Below, in pieces: positions 24,090-32,844 of a stretch of 64,000 bases of DNA. The stretch lies in contig NZ_JAQMWP010000008.1 of NCBI RefSeq assembly GCF_030403745.1, positions 310,001-374,000 on the forward strand. The letters run 5' to 3'. Both the position numbers and the translations under genes were made by a program. The stretch's first letter is position 1. Every line of letters begins with the position of its first letter. The notes below the pieces were generated by a model that was not told the DNA's origin, ran no database searches, and saw only the letters and a list, made by a program, of their open reading frames with translations. The DNA is from Streptomyces sp. S.PB5 (GTDB lineage Bacteria; Actinomycetota; Actinomycetes; Streptomycetales; Streptomycetaceae).

Positions 24090-24470
24090 TTACTTGACCT
24101 CGACGGACGCGCCCGCGGCCTTGAGGGACTCGGCGGCCTTGTCAGCGGCCTCCTTGTTGACCTTCTCGAGGACCGGCTTCGGGGTGCCGTCGACGAGGTC
24201 CTTGGCCTCCTTCAGACCCAGGGAGGTCAGCTCACGCACGACCTTGATGACCTGGATCTTCTTCTCGCCGGCGCCGGTGAGGATGACGTCGAACTCGTCC
24301 TTCTCCTCAGCAGCCTCGGCCGGGGCGGCCGGACCACCGGCGGCGACCGCGACGGTGGCGGCAGCGGCGGTGACGTCGAACTTCTCCTCGAACGCCTTCA
24401 CGAACTCGGAGAGCTGGATGAGGGTCATGCCCTCGAACTCGGCGAGCAGTTCGTCCTGGGTGAGAGCCAT
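24090..24470 (-). CDS. rplL: Ribosomal protein L7/L12
   Basis: 126 residues from the ATG at 24470 (MALTQDELLAEFEGM) behind GGAAGGA. The acidic, Ala-rich hinge (AAAATVAVAAGGPAAPAEAAEE) separates the dimerisation domain from the conserved C-terminal domain (EFDVILTGAGEKKIQVIKVV). L7/L12 forms the flexible stalk that recruits translation GTPases. It lies 125 bases after rplJ. Confidence 0.97.
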   Translation of the reverse strand: MALTQDELLAEFEGMTLIQLSEFVKAFEEKFDVTAAAATVAVAAGGPAAPAEAAEEKDEFDVILTGAGEKKIQVIKVVRELTSLGLKEAKDLVDGTPKPVLEKVNKEAADKAAESLKAAGASVEVK

Positions 24471-24595
24471 GATGGCTTCCTTCCAAATCAATTCGGCTGG
24501 TGCCGGATGTACATGTCTGGCGGGCGTACGTTCGGCCCGCTACGACCACTTCCTGCGGCGCAAAGCCTCAGGCGGCGATCATGATGCGAGCCGAA

Positions 24596-25126
24596 TTACT
24601 CGGCACCGCCCTGCTCGTCCTGCTTGGCACGAAGCGCGTCCACGGTGCGGACGAGCTTCGACGGGAGCGCCTGGAAGAGCTGTGCAGTCTGCGTCTGCTT
24701 GCCCTTCATGGCACCCGCCAGCTTGGCGAGCAGAACCTCGCGGGACTCGAGGTCCGCAAGCTTCTTGATCTCGTCGGCGGAGAGCGCCTTGCCGTCAAGG
24801 ACACCGCCCTTGATGACGAGATTCGGGTTGTCCTTGGCGAAGTCACGAAGACCCTTCGCCGACTCCACCGGGTCACCGGTGACGAAGGCGACGGCAGTCG
24901 GACCAGCGAAGAGCTGGTCGTCCAGCGTGATCCCGGCCTCGTTGGCCGCAATCTTGGTCAGCGTGTTCTTCACCACGGCGTACTGGGCGTTCTCACCGAG
25001 GGAACGGCGCAGCGTCTTGAGCTGCGCCACGGTGAGACCCCGGTACTCGGTCAGCACGGCGGCGTTCGAGCTGCGGAACTTGTCCGTGAGCTCGGCTACC
25101 GCGGCAGCCTTGTCGGGCGTCGGCAT
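24596..25126 (-). CDS. rplJ: Ribosomal protein L10
   Basis: 176 residues (MPTPDKAAAVAELTDKFRSS). L10 anchors the L7/L12 dimers to 23S rRNA through its C-terminal helix. YRGLTVAQLKTLRRSL and the hydrophobic core near VIKGGVLDGKALSADEI are typical. L10 bound to L7/L12 usually represses its own operon through the mRNA leader; a candidate leader lies upstream. Confidence 0.97.
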   Translation of the reverse strand: MPTPDKAAAVAELTDKFRSSNAAVLTEYRGLTVAQLKTLRRSLGENAQYAVVKNTLTKIAANEAGITLDDQLFAGPTAVAFVTGDPVESAKGLRDFAKDNPNLVIKGGVLDGKALSADEIKKLADLESREVLLAKLAGAMKGKQTQTAQLFQALPSKLVRTVDALRAKQDEQGGAE

Positions 25127-25192
25127 AAAGCGTCAGCCTCCTTCCGGGTGATGAGGACCGCGCGGACCCGAAGGAGGACTGGGGAAAACGAA

Positions 25193-25390
25193 ACGCCCCG
25201 GCGCAGGCGCACGGGGCGTAGCTCGACCATCATGGAAAACCATGCGGGAGCAACTTCCACAGTCACCTGCGCGGGTCGTCCGCAGTTCAGCGGATCCTTC
25301 GGCCACCGCACCCTCGGAACGAGCGCACGGCAACGACCAGCGGTCTTTGGCTTCTGTAGGAGAGTACGTGACCGGATCGCCGTCAAGCAA
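25193..25390 (-). promoter_or_regulatory. rplJ promoter and L10-leader candidate
   Basis: On the minus strand TTGCTT (25390-25385) and TACTCT (25366-25361) have an 18-base spacer and could be the promoter. The leader of about 230 bases then contains a GC-rich hairpin, ACGCCCCG / CGGGGCGT (25193-25219), 66 bases before rplJ. Autogenous L10 control acts in such leaders in many bacteria; I cannot confirm the kink-turn by eye. Confidence 0.45.
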
Positions 25391-25425
25391 ATCCGCTTCC
25401 CGCAGGGACCAGGTGCGTACGGCGC

Positions 25426-26286
25426 TCAGCTGCTCTGGAGTTCCTTCATCATCTCGGCGAGGTCCATGACCTCCTTGGCCGGCGGCGCCTCGACGGTGAC
25501 GGGCTTGTTGTAGTCGAGGAAGGTGATGGTCATGTCGAGCGCGCCCTTGTCGGCGTCACCCTTCATGCGGAACTGCTTGGTCTTGTCCTCGCCGTCGATC
25601 CACATGTCCATCGTGAGCTTGTCGACGCCCATCTTCTCGTACTGCTCGACGCTCTTCTCGCGCTGCTCGCGCGTGGCCTTGTCCTCGTCCTTGAAGGAGT
25701 CGCGGAGGGAGTCGAGGGTGACGGTTCCCGTGTAGTGGGTCGTCTCGACCCCGTCGACCTTCTCGGTGCCGACCTGCTTCACGTCCTTGGCGCCGGTGAG
25801 GAACGTGGACTCGGCCGCCGGGTTCTGCTCGGCCTGACCGGCAGCGGCCCCGCCTGCGCCGAGCTCCTGCTCGCTGAGCGCGGACATGTCGAACTTGATC
25901 CAGGTCTTGCCGTCCATCTCCTTGGCCATCTCGGCGTTTCCGCCGATGTACATGGCCTTGTCGACGAGCCGGATCTCCGCGGAGCCGTCCTCGCCCTGGT
26001 CGAGCGCCGTCATCTTCATGCTCATCGCGACGGTGGGCTTCATCCGCATGGAGGCCTCGGCCTTGATGCGCCCCTGCTCCGGGTACTCCCCCGTCATCCG
26101 GTAGTGCAGGGACGTGATGTCGTCGGAGTTCTTGGCCGCCTTCGCCACGGCCGCCGCGGGAGTCATCTTCGGCGACTCCTCGGAGGCCCCCTTGGAACAG
26201 CTCACCGCACCGGCGGCGAGGGCCACGGCGGCGAGCCCGGCGCCGATCGTCCGAGAGCGTGCGGAGCGTCGTACAGAAATTCCCAT
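25426..26286 (-). CDS. Lipoprotein (LppX/LprG-like lipid-carrier fold suspected)
   Basis: 286 residues from the ATG at 26286 behind GGGGGGAA. The signal sequence ends in a lipobox-like AGAVSCSKG. The body (HYRMTGEY ... MSMKMTALD ... YIGGNAEMAKEMDGKTWIKF ... HYTGTVTLD) resembles actinobacterial LppX_LprAFG-type lipoproteins, which hold lipids at the outer membrane face. Its paralogue lies immediately upstream. Both sit between rplJ and rplA, where they are not part of the ribosomal operon. Ligand unknown. Confidence 0.75.
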   Translation of the reverse strand: MGISVRRSARSRTIGAGLAAVALAAGAVSCSKGASEESPKMTPAAAVAKAAKNSDDITSLHYRMTGEYPEQGRIKAEASMRMKPTVAMSMKMTALDQGEDGSAEIRLVDKAMYIGGNAEMAKEMDGKTWIKFDMSALSEQELGAGGAAAGQAEQNPAAESTFLTGAKDVKQVGTEKVDGVETTHYTGTVTLDSLRDSFKDEDKATREQREKSVEQYEKMGVDKLTMDMWIDGEDKTKQFRMKGDADKGALDMTITFLDYNKPVTVEAPPAKEVMDLAEMMKELQSS

Positions 26287-26377
26287 CGATTCCCCCCAAG
26301 GAACACATGAGCGATACACAGATGAGCCGCGAGCGTAGCCGATCGGGGCGGAAGCGGTCTCGTGAATTCCGTGTGGC

Positions 26378-27232
26378 TCAGGAGGCGGAGGGTTTCAGCA
26401 GGGCCTTGAAGTCCTCGGTGTCGGCTGCCGGGGGCTTCTCGACGGAGACCTTGACGCCGTAGTCGCTGTAGTGGGCGGTCTGGGTGATCTGCTCGGCGGC
26501 CGTGCGGCTCTTCTCGACCTTCTTGACCAGCAGGTTCTTGTCGTTGACCCAGATGTCGACGGTCTCGGTGGTGACGCCGGCCCGCTCCAGCTGCCCCCGC
26601 AGTTCCGGGTCGGAGACGTCGGCCACGGCCACGGTCCCGGAGTAGTGCGTGGCCGACTGGCCGTCCATCTTCTCCTCGCCGACCTTCCGCAGGTCCGCGG
26701 AGTCCAGCAGCAGTTTCACGGACTGGTCGGGGGTGGTGCTGCGCATCTGGTCGGCGAAGTTGGCACCACCGCCGAGGGCCTTCAGGTCCTCGTAGGCGTA
26801 CTTCACCCAGTGCCTGCCGCCCATCCGCGCGGCGAACCTGTCGCCCATGTGCGCGTAGTAGGCGTCGGCGAGATAGCGGGCCTGCATGGACGTGACGCCC
26901 ATGTCGCGCATGGTGTCGGCGACCGTGCCGCCGGTGTACGTGATGGTCATGGCGCCGGTGAGCCCGTCGCCCCAGCCGATGACACCGTCGCCCTTGATGG
27001 AGAGCTGGGTGCCCATGACGGTCACGGACCTCACCCTGGCCGAGCGGGCCTCTTCGGTGGAGCGCTCGGCGGCGCGCAGGGCGACGGTGACGGAGGTGGC
27101 GGGCGTCGCCTCGCGGCTGCTCCGGGCGGGCCGGTCGTCGGAGGGAGCGGAGGAGGTACAGGCGGCCGCGGCTGCCAGTACGGCGGCCACCGCGAGCGAG
27201 CAGGCCGTACGGCGGCCCTTGGTGCTCTTCAT
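26378..27232 (-). CDS. Lipoprotein, paralogue of the downstream gene
   Basis: 284 residues from the ATG at 27232 (MKSTKGRRTACSLAV). The lipobox is AAAACTSS. It shares with its neighbour the layout of a Val-rich strand region, YLADAYYAHMG / HWVKYAYEDL, KVGEEKMDGQSATHYSGTVA and DIWVNDKNLLVKKVE. A tandem duplication is therefore likely. LppX_LprAFG-like, by eye. It is separated from rplA by the rplA terminator, so it has its own promoter. Confidence 0.75.
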   Translation of the reverse strand: MKSTKGRRTACSLAVAAVLAAAAACTSSAPSDDRPARSSREATPATSVTVALRAAERSTEEARSARVRSVTVMGTQLSIKGDGVIGWGDGLTGAMTITYTGGTVADTMRDMGVTSMQARYLADAYYAHMGDRFAARMGGRHWVKYAYEDLKALGGGANFADQMRSTTPDQSVKLLLDSADLRKVGEEKMDGQSATHYSGTVAVADVSDPELRGQLERAGVTTETVDIWVNDKNLLVKKVEKSRTAAEQITQTAHYSDYGVKVSVEKPPAADTEDFKALLKPSAS

Positions 27233-27296
27233 ACGTCCCCCTGTGCGATTGCCCTGACCAGACGCTAACCCAGGGCACAGCACCCACACACGGGAA

Positions 27297-27330
27297 CGGG
27301 CCCCGCAACCGGCGAAGGTTGCGGGGCCCG
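27297..27330 (-). terminator. Terminator after rplA
   Basis: A 14-bp stem, CGGGCCCCGCAACC / GGTTGCGGGGCCCG, with a 6-base loop, 27 bases beyond the rplA stop. It ends the rplK-rplA unit. Confidence 0.9.
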
Positions 27331-27356
27331 TGACCTGACTTCGGTGAGCCTCAGGC

Positions 27357-28088
27357 TCAGACCGCCGCCGGGTCCTCCTCGACGAGGAGGTTGCGGGTGC
27401 GGTTCGGGTCGAGCTGGATGCCCGGGCCCATGGTGGTGGAGACGGCGGCCTTCTTGATGTAGCGGCCCTTGGCGGCGGACGGCTTCAGACGGAGGATCTC
27501 CTCCAGCGCGGCGCCGTAGTTCTCCACCAGCTTGGTGTCGTCGAAGGACACCTTGCCGATGATGAAGTGCAGGTTCGAGTGCTTGTCGACGCGGAACTCG
27601 ATCTTGCCGCCCTTGATCTCGTTCACGGCCTTGGCCACGTCCGGGGTCACGGTGCCGGTCTTCGGGTTCGGCATGAGGCCACGGGGACCGAGCACGCGGC
27701 CGAGGCGGCCGACCTTGCCCATGAGGTCCGGGGTGGCGACGACGGCGTCGAACTCGTTGAGGCGGTTGCCCTTCGAGATCTCGTCGATGAGCTCGTCGGA
27801 GCCGACGATGTCGGCGCCCGCGGCGAGTGCGGCCTCGGCACGGTCACCGGTCGCGAAGACCAGGACCCGGGCGGTCTTACCGGTGCCGTGCGGGAGGTTC
27901 ACGGTGCCACGGACCATCTGGTCGGCCTTACGAGGGTCGACGCCCAGACGGAAGGCGACCTCGACGGTGCCGTCGAACTTGGTCGTGGAGGTCTCCTTGG
28001 CGAGACGGACGGCCTCGAGCGGGGCGTAGAGCTTGTCCCGGTCGACCTTGGCGTCCGCAGCGCGGAGAGACTTGCTGCGCTTGCTCAC
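27357..28088 (-). CDS. rplA: Ribosomal protein L1
   Basis: 243 residues (MSKRSKSLRAADAKVD). L1 forms the mobile L1 stalk that guides E-site tRNA release and often represses the rplK-rplA mRNA. GRLGRVLGPRGLMPNPK is the diagnostic motif. It follows rplK by 80 bases. Confidence 0.97.
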   Translation of the reverse strand: MSKRSKSLRAADAKVDRDKLYAPLEAVRLAKETSTTKFDGTVEVAFRLGVDPRKADQMVRGTVNLPHGTGKTARVLVFATGDRAEAALAAGADIVGSDELIDEISKGNRLNEFDAVVATPDLMGKVGRLGRVLGPRGLMPNPKTGTVTPDVAKAVNEIKGGKIEFRVDKHSNLHFIIGKVSFDDTKLVENYGAALEEILRLKPSAAKGRYIKKAAVSTTMGPGIQLDPNRTRNLLVEEDPAAV

Positions 28089-28168
28089 TGCTTCTCCTGG
28101 TGAGTCTTAGGAGTCGTGGTCCGGGCCGAGCCGGCCCTGCCACTTCTGCTGATGTACGGGGGTGGGGC

Positions 28169-28603
28169 TCAGCCCTCGACGACGACGCCCATGGAACGCG
28201 CGGTACCGGCGATGATCTTCGCGGCGGCGTCCAGGTCGTTGGCGTTGAGGTCGGGGAGCTTGGTGGTGGCGATCTCGCGGACCTGCGCCTCGGTGATCTT
28301 GGCGACCTTGGTCTTGTGCGGCTCGCCGGAGCCCTTCTCGATGCCCGCGGCCTTGAGGATCATCTTGGCGGCCGGCGGCGTCTTGGTGATGAAGGTGAAG
28401 GAACGGTCCTCGTAGACCGTGATCTCCACCGGGATCACCCAGCCACGCTGCGACTCGGTCGCGGCGTTGTACGCCTTGCAGAACTCCATGATGTTGACGC
28501 CGTGCTGACCCAGCGCGGGGCCGACCGGCGGAGCCGGGTTGGCGGCACCGGCCTGGATCTGGAGCTTGATGAGCCCCGTGACCTTCTTCTTCTTGGGAGG
28601 CAT
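28169..28603 (-). CDS. rplK: Ribosomal protein L11
   Basis: 144 residues from the ATG at 28603 (MPPKKKKVTGLIKLQ). The Pro-rich thiostrepton-contact region NPAPPVGPALGQHGVN is intact. L11 belongs to the GTPase-associated centre and is needed for RelA activation (relC locus in Streptomyces). The longer frame to 28675 runs into the nusG-rplK gap and is not used. Confidence 0.97.
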   Translation of the reverse strand: MPPKKKKVTGLIKLQIQAGAANPAPPVGPALGQHGVNIMEFCKAYNAATESQRGWVIPVEITVYEDRSFTFITKTPPAAKMILKAAGIEKGSGEPHKTKVAKITEAQVREIATTKLPDLNANDLDAAAKIIAGTARSMGVVVEG

Positions 28604-28710
28604 TACTCTCCGGGTCCTTTCAATCGAGGTGTGCCCACGCCCGGGTCGCGTCCCGGATGGAGGCATACCGCACAACGATAACGGGTATAGGTGTGCGGCT
28701 AAAAACCGAG

Positions 28711-28745
28711 CAGGTCAGACAAGCTTTGACAGCCCGTCTGACCTG
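28711..28745 (-). terminator. Intrinsic terminator after nusG
   Basis: A 10-bp stem, CAGGTCAGAC / GTCTGACCTG, is followed on the minus strand by CTCGGTTTTTAG, an unusual T-run for this GC-rich genome. It separates secE-nusG from rplK-rplA. Confidence 0.8.
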
Positions 28746-28771
28746 GTCGGAAGCGTGCGGTCCGAAGAACC

Positions 28772-29641
28772 TCAGTTCTTCTGGATCTGGTCGAAGGAGA
28801 GCTCGACCGGGGTCTCGCGGCCAAAGATCTCGACGAGGCCCTTGACCTTCTTCGAGTCGGCGTTGATCTCGTTGATCGTGGCCTGCAGCGTGGCGAACGG
28901 GCCGTCGGTGACGGTGACCGAGTCGCCGACCTCGAAGTCCAGGACCTGGACCTCGACCTTGCGCTGCGGAGCCGGCTTGCCCTCGGCCTCGGCGGCCTCG
29001 CGAGCGGCCTTCTCCTCGGCCTCCGGGGCGAGCATCTTGACGATCTCGTCCAGGGTCAGCGGGTACGGGTCGTAGGCGTTGCCCACGAAGCCGGTGACGC
29101 CGGGGGTGTTGCGGACGACGCCCCAGGACTCGTTCGTCAGGTCCATGCGCACCAGGACGTAGCCGGGGAGCTTGTTCTGGCGGATGGTCTTGCGGTCGCC
29201 GTTCTTGATCTGGACGACCTCTTCCTGCGGCACCTCGGCCTGGAAGATGTAGTCCTCGACGTTCAGCGAGACGGCGCGCTGCTCGAGGTTGGTCTTCACG
29301 CGGTTCTCGTAACCGGCGTAGGTGTGGATGACGTACCACTCGCCGGGCAGGGTGCGCAGTTCCTCGCGCAGGGCGACGACGGGGTCGACCGGCTCGGCCG
29401 GCTCCTCCTCGACGAGCTCTTCTTCCTCGTCCTCGACGGCCTCGACGTCGCCGCCGGACTCGGCCTCGGCGTCCTCGTCGGACTCGTCCTCGACGTGAAG
29501 AGCGGCCTCCTCGGCGGGCTCGCCCAGCTCGGCTTCGGCAGCCTCGAACTCGTCCTGCTCATCCGCGCCCTCGACGATGTCGAGTTCGTCGTCCACGGAC
29601 TGGTCCGGCTCGACGGCGTCGTTCAGGTTCGGGTCAGACAC
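28772..29641 (-). CDS. nusG: Transcription termination/antitermination factor NusG
   Basis: 289 residues from a GTG at 29641 behind GGAAGAAG. The first 100 or so residues are a strongly acidic extension typical of Streptomyces NusG. The NGN domain (EWYVIHTYAGYENRVKTNL ... GYVLVRMDL) and the C-terminal KOW domain (VGDSVTVTDGPFATLQ) follow. A Glu/Ala-rich insert lies between the two domains. It links RNA polymerase to Rho or ribosomes. Confidence 0.97.
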   Translation of the reverse strand: MSDPNLNDAVEPDQSVDDELDIVEGADEQDEFEAAEAELGEPAEEAALHVEDESDEDAEAESGGDVEAVEDEEEELVEEEPAEPVDPVVALREELRTLPGEWYVIHTYAGYENRVKTNLEQRAVSLNVEDYIFQAEVPQEEVVQIKNGDRKTIRQNKLPGYVLVRMDLTNESWGVVRNTPGVTGFVGNAYDPYPLTLDEIVKMLAPEAEEKAAREAAEAEGKPAPQRKVEVQVLDFEVGDSVTVTDGPFATLQATINEINADSKKVKGLVEIFGRETPVELSFDQIQKN

Positions 29642-29717
29642 GGTGGCTGCTTCTTCCTGGATACAAGGGGTGGAACACGCGAAAGGGGCGCCGGTGACGG
29701 CGCCCTTCGCTCTCGGC

Positions 29718-30002
29718 TCAGCCGAAGACGTACTTCGCGGCGTGGTCGAGTCCATAGTCAATCACGGTGACGAGGCCGATCATGACGATGACGAACACGA
29801 TCACGACGGTCGTGTAAGTGGTCAGCTGACTGCGCGAAGGCCAGACGACCTTGCGGAGCTCAGCGACGATCTGCCGGTAGAAGAGGGCAAGACGCTTCAG
29901 CGGGCCCTTCTTGGCTCGCTTGCCGCCCTTGCGGGTCTTCTTCGACTCCGCCGCCTCGTCCTGGGCGTCAGGCGTGTCGATGGAGCCCACGGCGTCCGCC
30001 AT
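29718..30002 (-). CDS. secE: Preprotein translocase subunit SecE
   Basis: 94 residues. A basic cytoplasmic head (KKTRKGGKRAKKG) is followed by the SecE signature (FYRQIVAELRKVVWPSRSQL) and a single membrane helix (TVVIVFVIVMIGLVTVI). SecE clamps SecY in the SecYEG channel. It is 76 bases ahead of nusG, the usual pairing, with GGTGAGGA as ribosome site. Confidence 0.96.
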   Translation of the reverse strand: MADAVGSIDTPDAQDEAAESKKTRKGGKRAKKGPLKRLALFYRQIVAELRKVVWPSRSQLTTYTTVVIVFVIVMIGLVTVIDYGLDHAAKYVFG

Positions 30003-30108
30003 TCGTCCTCACCTGTTCCCGGGTCGTGGCCGTGCCGCGCCCGGTCTGAGCCGCACGGCGGTGCATTACCTGTACGTACATGCGCACACATCCTGGCGGT
30101 GTGTGTAG

Positions 30109-30181
30109 CAGGGCCGGAGGGACTTGAACCCCCAACCGCCGGTTTTGGAGACCGGTGCTCTACCAATTGAGCTACGACCCT
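30109..30181 (-). tRNA. trpT: tRNA-Trp (anticodon CCA)
   Basis: A 73-base cloverleaf. The acceptor stem is AGGGTCG / CGGCCCT and the D arm GCTC-AATTGGTA-GAGC. The anticodon stem CCGGT / ACCGG has loop CTCCAAA. The T arm is GGGGG-TTCAAGT-CCCTC. It lies just upstream of secE, the arrangement also seen in mycobacteria. Confidence 0.97.
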
Positions 30182-30456
30182 TTGTGGTTCCCCATAAACG
30201 TACCGCATCCGCCCGAGTGCTCGGTGTGCACCGGATGAGTGCGGCCGTTGTGAGGCCAACGAGGTGAGAGTGTACGTGGTCCCGAGCCCCCCGTCGAACA
30301 GAAAGCGCCCGTAGGGGCTTTGCCGGGTGGCGGGCACCCGGGGCGGCCGTCGAAGATCATCCAGGTCACCGGGCGAATCCGGACGGATGTTCAGCTCATG
30401 TTCAGTCTGTGAAACCCGTGTGCCGGGGGCGTTTCCGGTCTGGAACGATGGGCCCC

Positions 30457-31683
30457 ATGAGCGCTGCAACCCCTCCCACCGAGCGCCGGGTCTCCGCCCG
30501 AGTCGGCGCGATCTCCGAGTCCGCCACCCTCGCCGTGGATGCCAAGGCCAAGGCCCTGAAGGCCGCCGGGCGCCCGGTGATCGGCTTCGGCGCCGGTGAG
30601 CCGGACTTCCCGACCCCGGACTACATCGTCCAGGCCGCCATCGAGGCCTGCTCCAACCCGAAGTACCACCGGTACACGCCCGCCGGCGGCCTGCCCGAGC
30701 TGAAGGCCGCGATCGCCGCGAAGACGCTGCGCGACTCCGGCTACGAGGTCGACGCGAGCCAGGTCCTCGTCACCAACGGCGGCAAGCAGGCCATCTACGA
30801 GGCATTCGCCGCGATCCTCGACCCGGGCGACGAGGTCATCGTCCCGGCCCCGTACTGGACGACGTACCCGGAGTCGATCCGTCTCGCGGGCGGTGTCCCG
30901 GTCGACGTCGTCGCGGACGAGACCACCGGCTACCGCGTCTCCGTGGAGCAGCTGGAGGCGGCCCTCACGCCGAACACCAAGGTCCTGCTCTTCGTCTCGC
31001 CCTCCAACCCGACCGGTGCCGTCTACACCCGCGAGCAGGTCGAGGAGATCGGCCGCTGGGCGCTGGAGAAGGGCCTGTGGGTCCTGACCGACGAGATCTA
31101 CGAGCACCTGGTCTACGGCGACGCGGAGTTCCACTCCCTGCCGGTGGTCGTGCCGGAACTCGCCGACAAGACGATCGTCGTCAACGGTGTCGCGAAGACG
31201 TACGCCATGACCGGCTGGCGCGTGGGCTGGGTCATCGGCCCGAAGGACGTCGTCAAGGCCGCCACGAACCTGCAGTCGCACGCCACGTCGAACGTCTCCA
31301 ACGTCGCCCAGGTAGCCGCCCTCGCGGCCGTCTCCGGTGACCTGTCGGCCGTCGAGGAGATGAAGGAGGCCTTCGACCGGCGCCGCAAGACGATCGTGCG
31401 GATGCTCAACGAGATCGACGGCGTGCTCTGCCCGGAGCCCGAGGGCGCGTTCTACGCGTACCCGTCGGTCAAGGGGCTGCTCGGCAAGGAGATCCGCGGC
31501 AAGCGCCCGCAGAACTCGGTCGAGCTGGCCGCGCTGATCCTGGACGAGGCCGAGGTCGCGGTCGTCCCGGGTGAGGCGTTCGGTACGCCGGGCTATCTGC
31601 GGCTGTCGTACGCGCTGGGCGACGAGGACCTCGTCGAGGGTGTCTCGCGGATCCAGAAGCTGCTGGCCGAGGCCACGGACTGA
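30457..31683 (+). CDS. aspC: Pyridoxal-phosphate aminotransferase, aspartate aminotransferase family
   Basis: 408 residues from the ATG at 30457 (MSAATPPTERRVSARVG). Class I aminotransferase motifs are GAGEPDFPTP near 45, SNPTGAVY (183-190), the PLP-pairing Asp212 in TDEIYE and Lys247 in AKTYAMTGWRVGW. Transfers an amino group between aspartate and 2-oxoglutarate, or a related pair. It is divergent from tRNA-Trp and secE. An in-frame extension to 30409 has no ribosome site. Confidence 0.93.
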   Translation: MSAATPPTERRVSARVGAISESATLAVDAKAKALKAAGRPVIGFGAGEPDFPTPDYIVQAAIEACSNPKYHRYTPAGGLPELKAAIAAKTLRDSGYEVDASQVLVTNGGKQAIYEAFAAILDPGDEVIVPAPYWTTYPESIRLAGGVPVDVVADETTGYRVSVEQLEAALTPNTKVLLFVSPSNPTGAVYTREQVEEIGRWALEKGLWVLTDEIYEHLVYGDAEFHSLPVVVPELADKTIVVNGVAKTYAMTGWRVGWVIGPKDVVKAATNLQSHATSNVSNVAQVAALAAVSGDLSAVEEMKEAFDRRRKTIVRMLNEIDGVLCPEPEGAFYAYPSVKGLLGKEIRGKRPQNSVELAALILDEAEVAVVPGEAFGTPGYLRLSYALGDEDLVEGVSRIQKLLAEATD

Positions 31684-31696
31684 CCTCGTGCACTGT

Positions 31697-31725
31697 GCGG
31701 GCCGTCTCCTTCGGAGGCGGCCCGC
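31697..31725 (+). terminator. Terminator after the aminotransferase
   Basis: A near-perfect stem, GCGGGCCGTCTCC / GGAGGCGGCCCGC, around TTC, 13 bases after the stop and followed by TTCGTGTTT. Confidence 0.85.
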
Positions 31726-31803
31726 TTCGTGTTTGCGTGCGAGCAAGACCACGTTCGGGGAATCCGCTACCGGTGCGGGAGGGACGTACGGCAGGATCGG
31801 CGA

Positions 31804-32844
31804 ATGGAGCGTGTACGTGATGTCTCTGAGCTGCCGAAAGCCCATCTGCACCTGCACTTCACGGGGTCGATGCGGCCAGGGACCGTTCTGGAACTGGCCG
31901 ACAAGTACGGCGTACGACTGCCCGAGGCGCTGACCGAGGCACTGACCAGTGGGGAGCCGCCGCGGCTGCGGGCCACGGACGAGCGCGGCTGGTTCCGGTT
32001 CCAGCGCTTGTACGACGCGGCGCGGTCCTGTCTGAGAGAGCCGGAGGACATCCAGCGGCTGGTGCGCGAGGCCGCGGAGGAGGACGTGCGGGACGGGTCG
32101 GGGTGGCTGGAGATCCAGGTCGATCCGACGTCGTACGCGCCGCGGCTCGGTGGGCTGATCCCGGCGCTGGAGGTCATCCTCGACGCCGTCGAGACGACCT
32201 CGCGGGAGACCGGGCTGGGGATGCGGGTGCTGGTGGCCGCGAACCGGATGAAGCATCCGCTGGACGCGCGGACGCTGGCGCGGCTGGCGGTGCGGTACGC
32301 GGACCGCGGAGTCGTCGGGTTCGGGCTGTCGAACGACGAGCGGCGGGGTATGGCGCGGGACTTCGACCGGGCCTTCCACATCGCCCGGGAGGGCGGGCTG
32401 TTGTCGGCGCCTCATGGCGGGGAGCTGACCGGGCCGTCGTCGGTGCGGGACTGCCTGGACGACCTGGACGCGAACCGGATCGGGCACGGGGTGCGGGCCG
32501 CGGAGGATCCTCGGCTGCTGCGGCGGCTGGCCGAGCGGGGGGTCACGTGCGAGGTCTGCCCGGCGTCGAACGTGGCACTGGGGGTCTACGAGAAGCCCGA
32601 GGACGTGCCGTTGCGCACCTTGTTCGAGGCGGGGGTTCCGATGGCGCTGGGTGCCGACGACCCGTTGCTGTTCGGGTCGCGGCTGGCCGCTCAGTACGAG
32701 ATCGCCCGGCAGCACCACGGTTTCACGGACGCGGAGCTGGCGGAACTGGCCCGGCAGTCCGTGCGGGCCTCGGCGGCCCCTGCGGACGTCAAGGCGCGGA
32801 TGCTGGCCGGGGCCGACGAATGGCTCGCTCGCCCGGCCGCTTGA
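31804..32844 (+). CDS. add: Adenosine deaminase
   Basis: 346 residues from the ATG at 31804 (MERVRDVSELPKAHLHLHF). Metal-dependent deaminase motifs are HLHLHFTGS (zinc His pair), SAPHGGEL (third zinc His and catalytic Glu), NRIGHGV, and GADDPLLFGS (final zinc Asp). It converts adenosine to inosine in purine salvage. Its 3' end overlaps the convergent gene at 32789 by 56 bases. Confidence 0.92.
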   Translation: MERVRDVSELPKAHLHLHFTGSMRPGTVLELADKYGVRLPEALTEALTSGEPPRLRATDERGWFRFQRLYDAARSCLREPEDIQRLVREAAEEDVRDGSGWLEIQVDPTSYAPRLGGLIPALEVILDAVETTSRETGLGMRVLVAANRMKHPLDARTLARLAVRYADRGVVGFGLSNDERRGMARDFDRAFHIAREGGLLSAPHGGELTGPSSVRDCLDDLDANRIGHGVRAAEDPRLLRRLAERGVTCEVCPASNVALGVYEKPEDVPLRTLFEAGVPMALGADDPLLFGSRLAAQYEIARQHHGFTDAELAELARQSVRASAAPADVKARMLAGADEWLARPAA

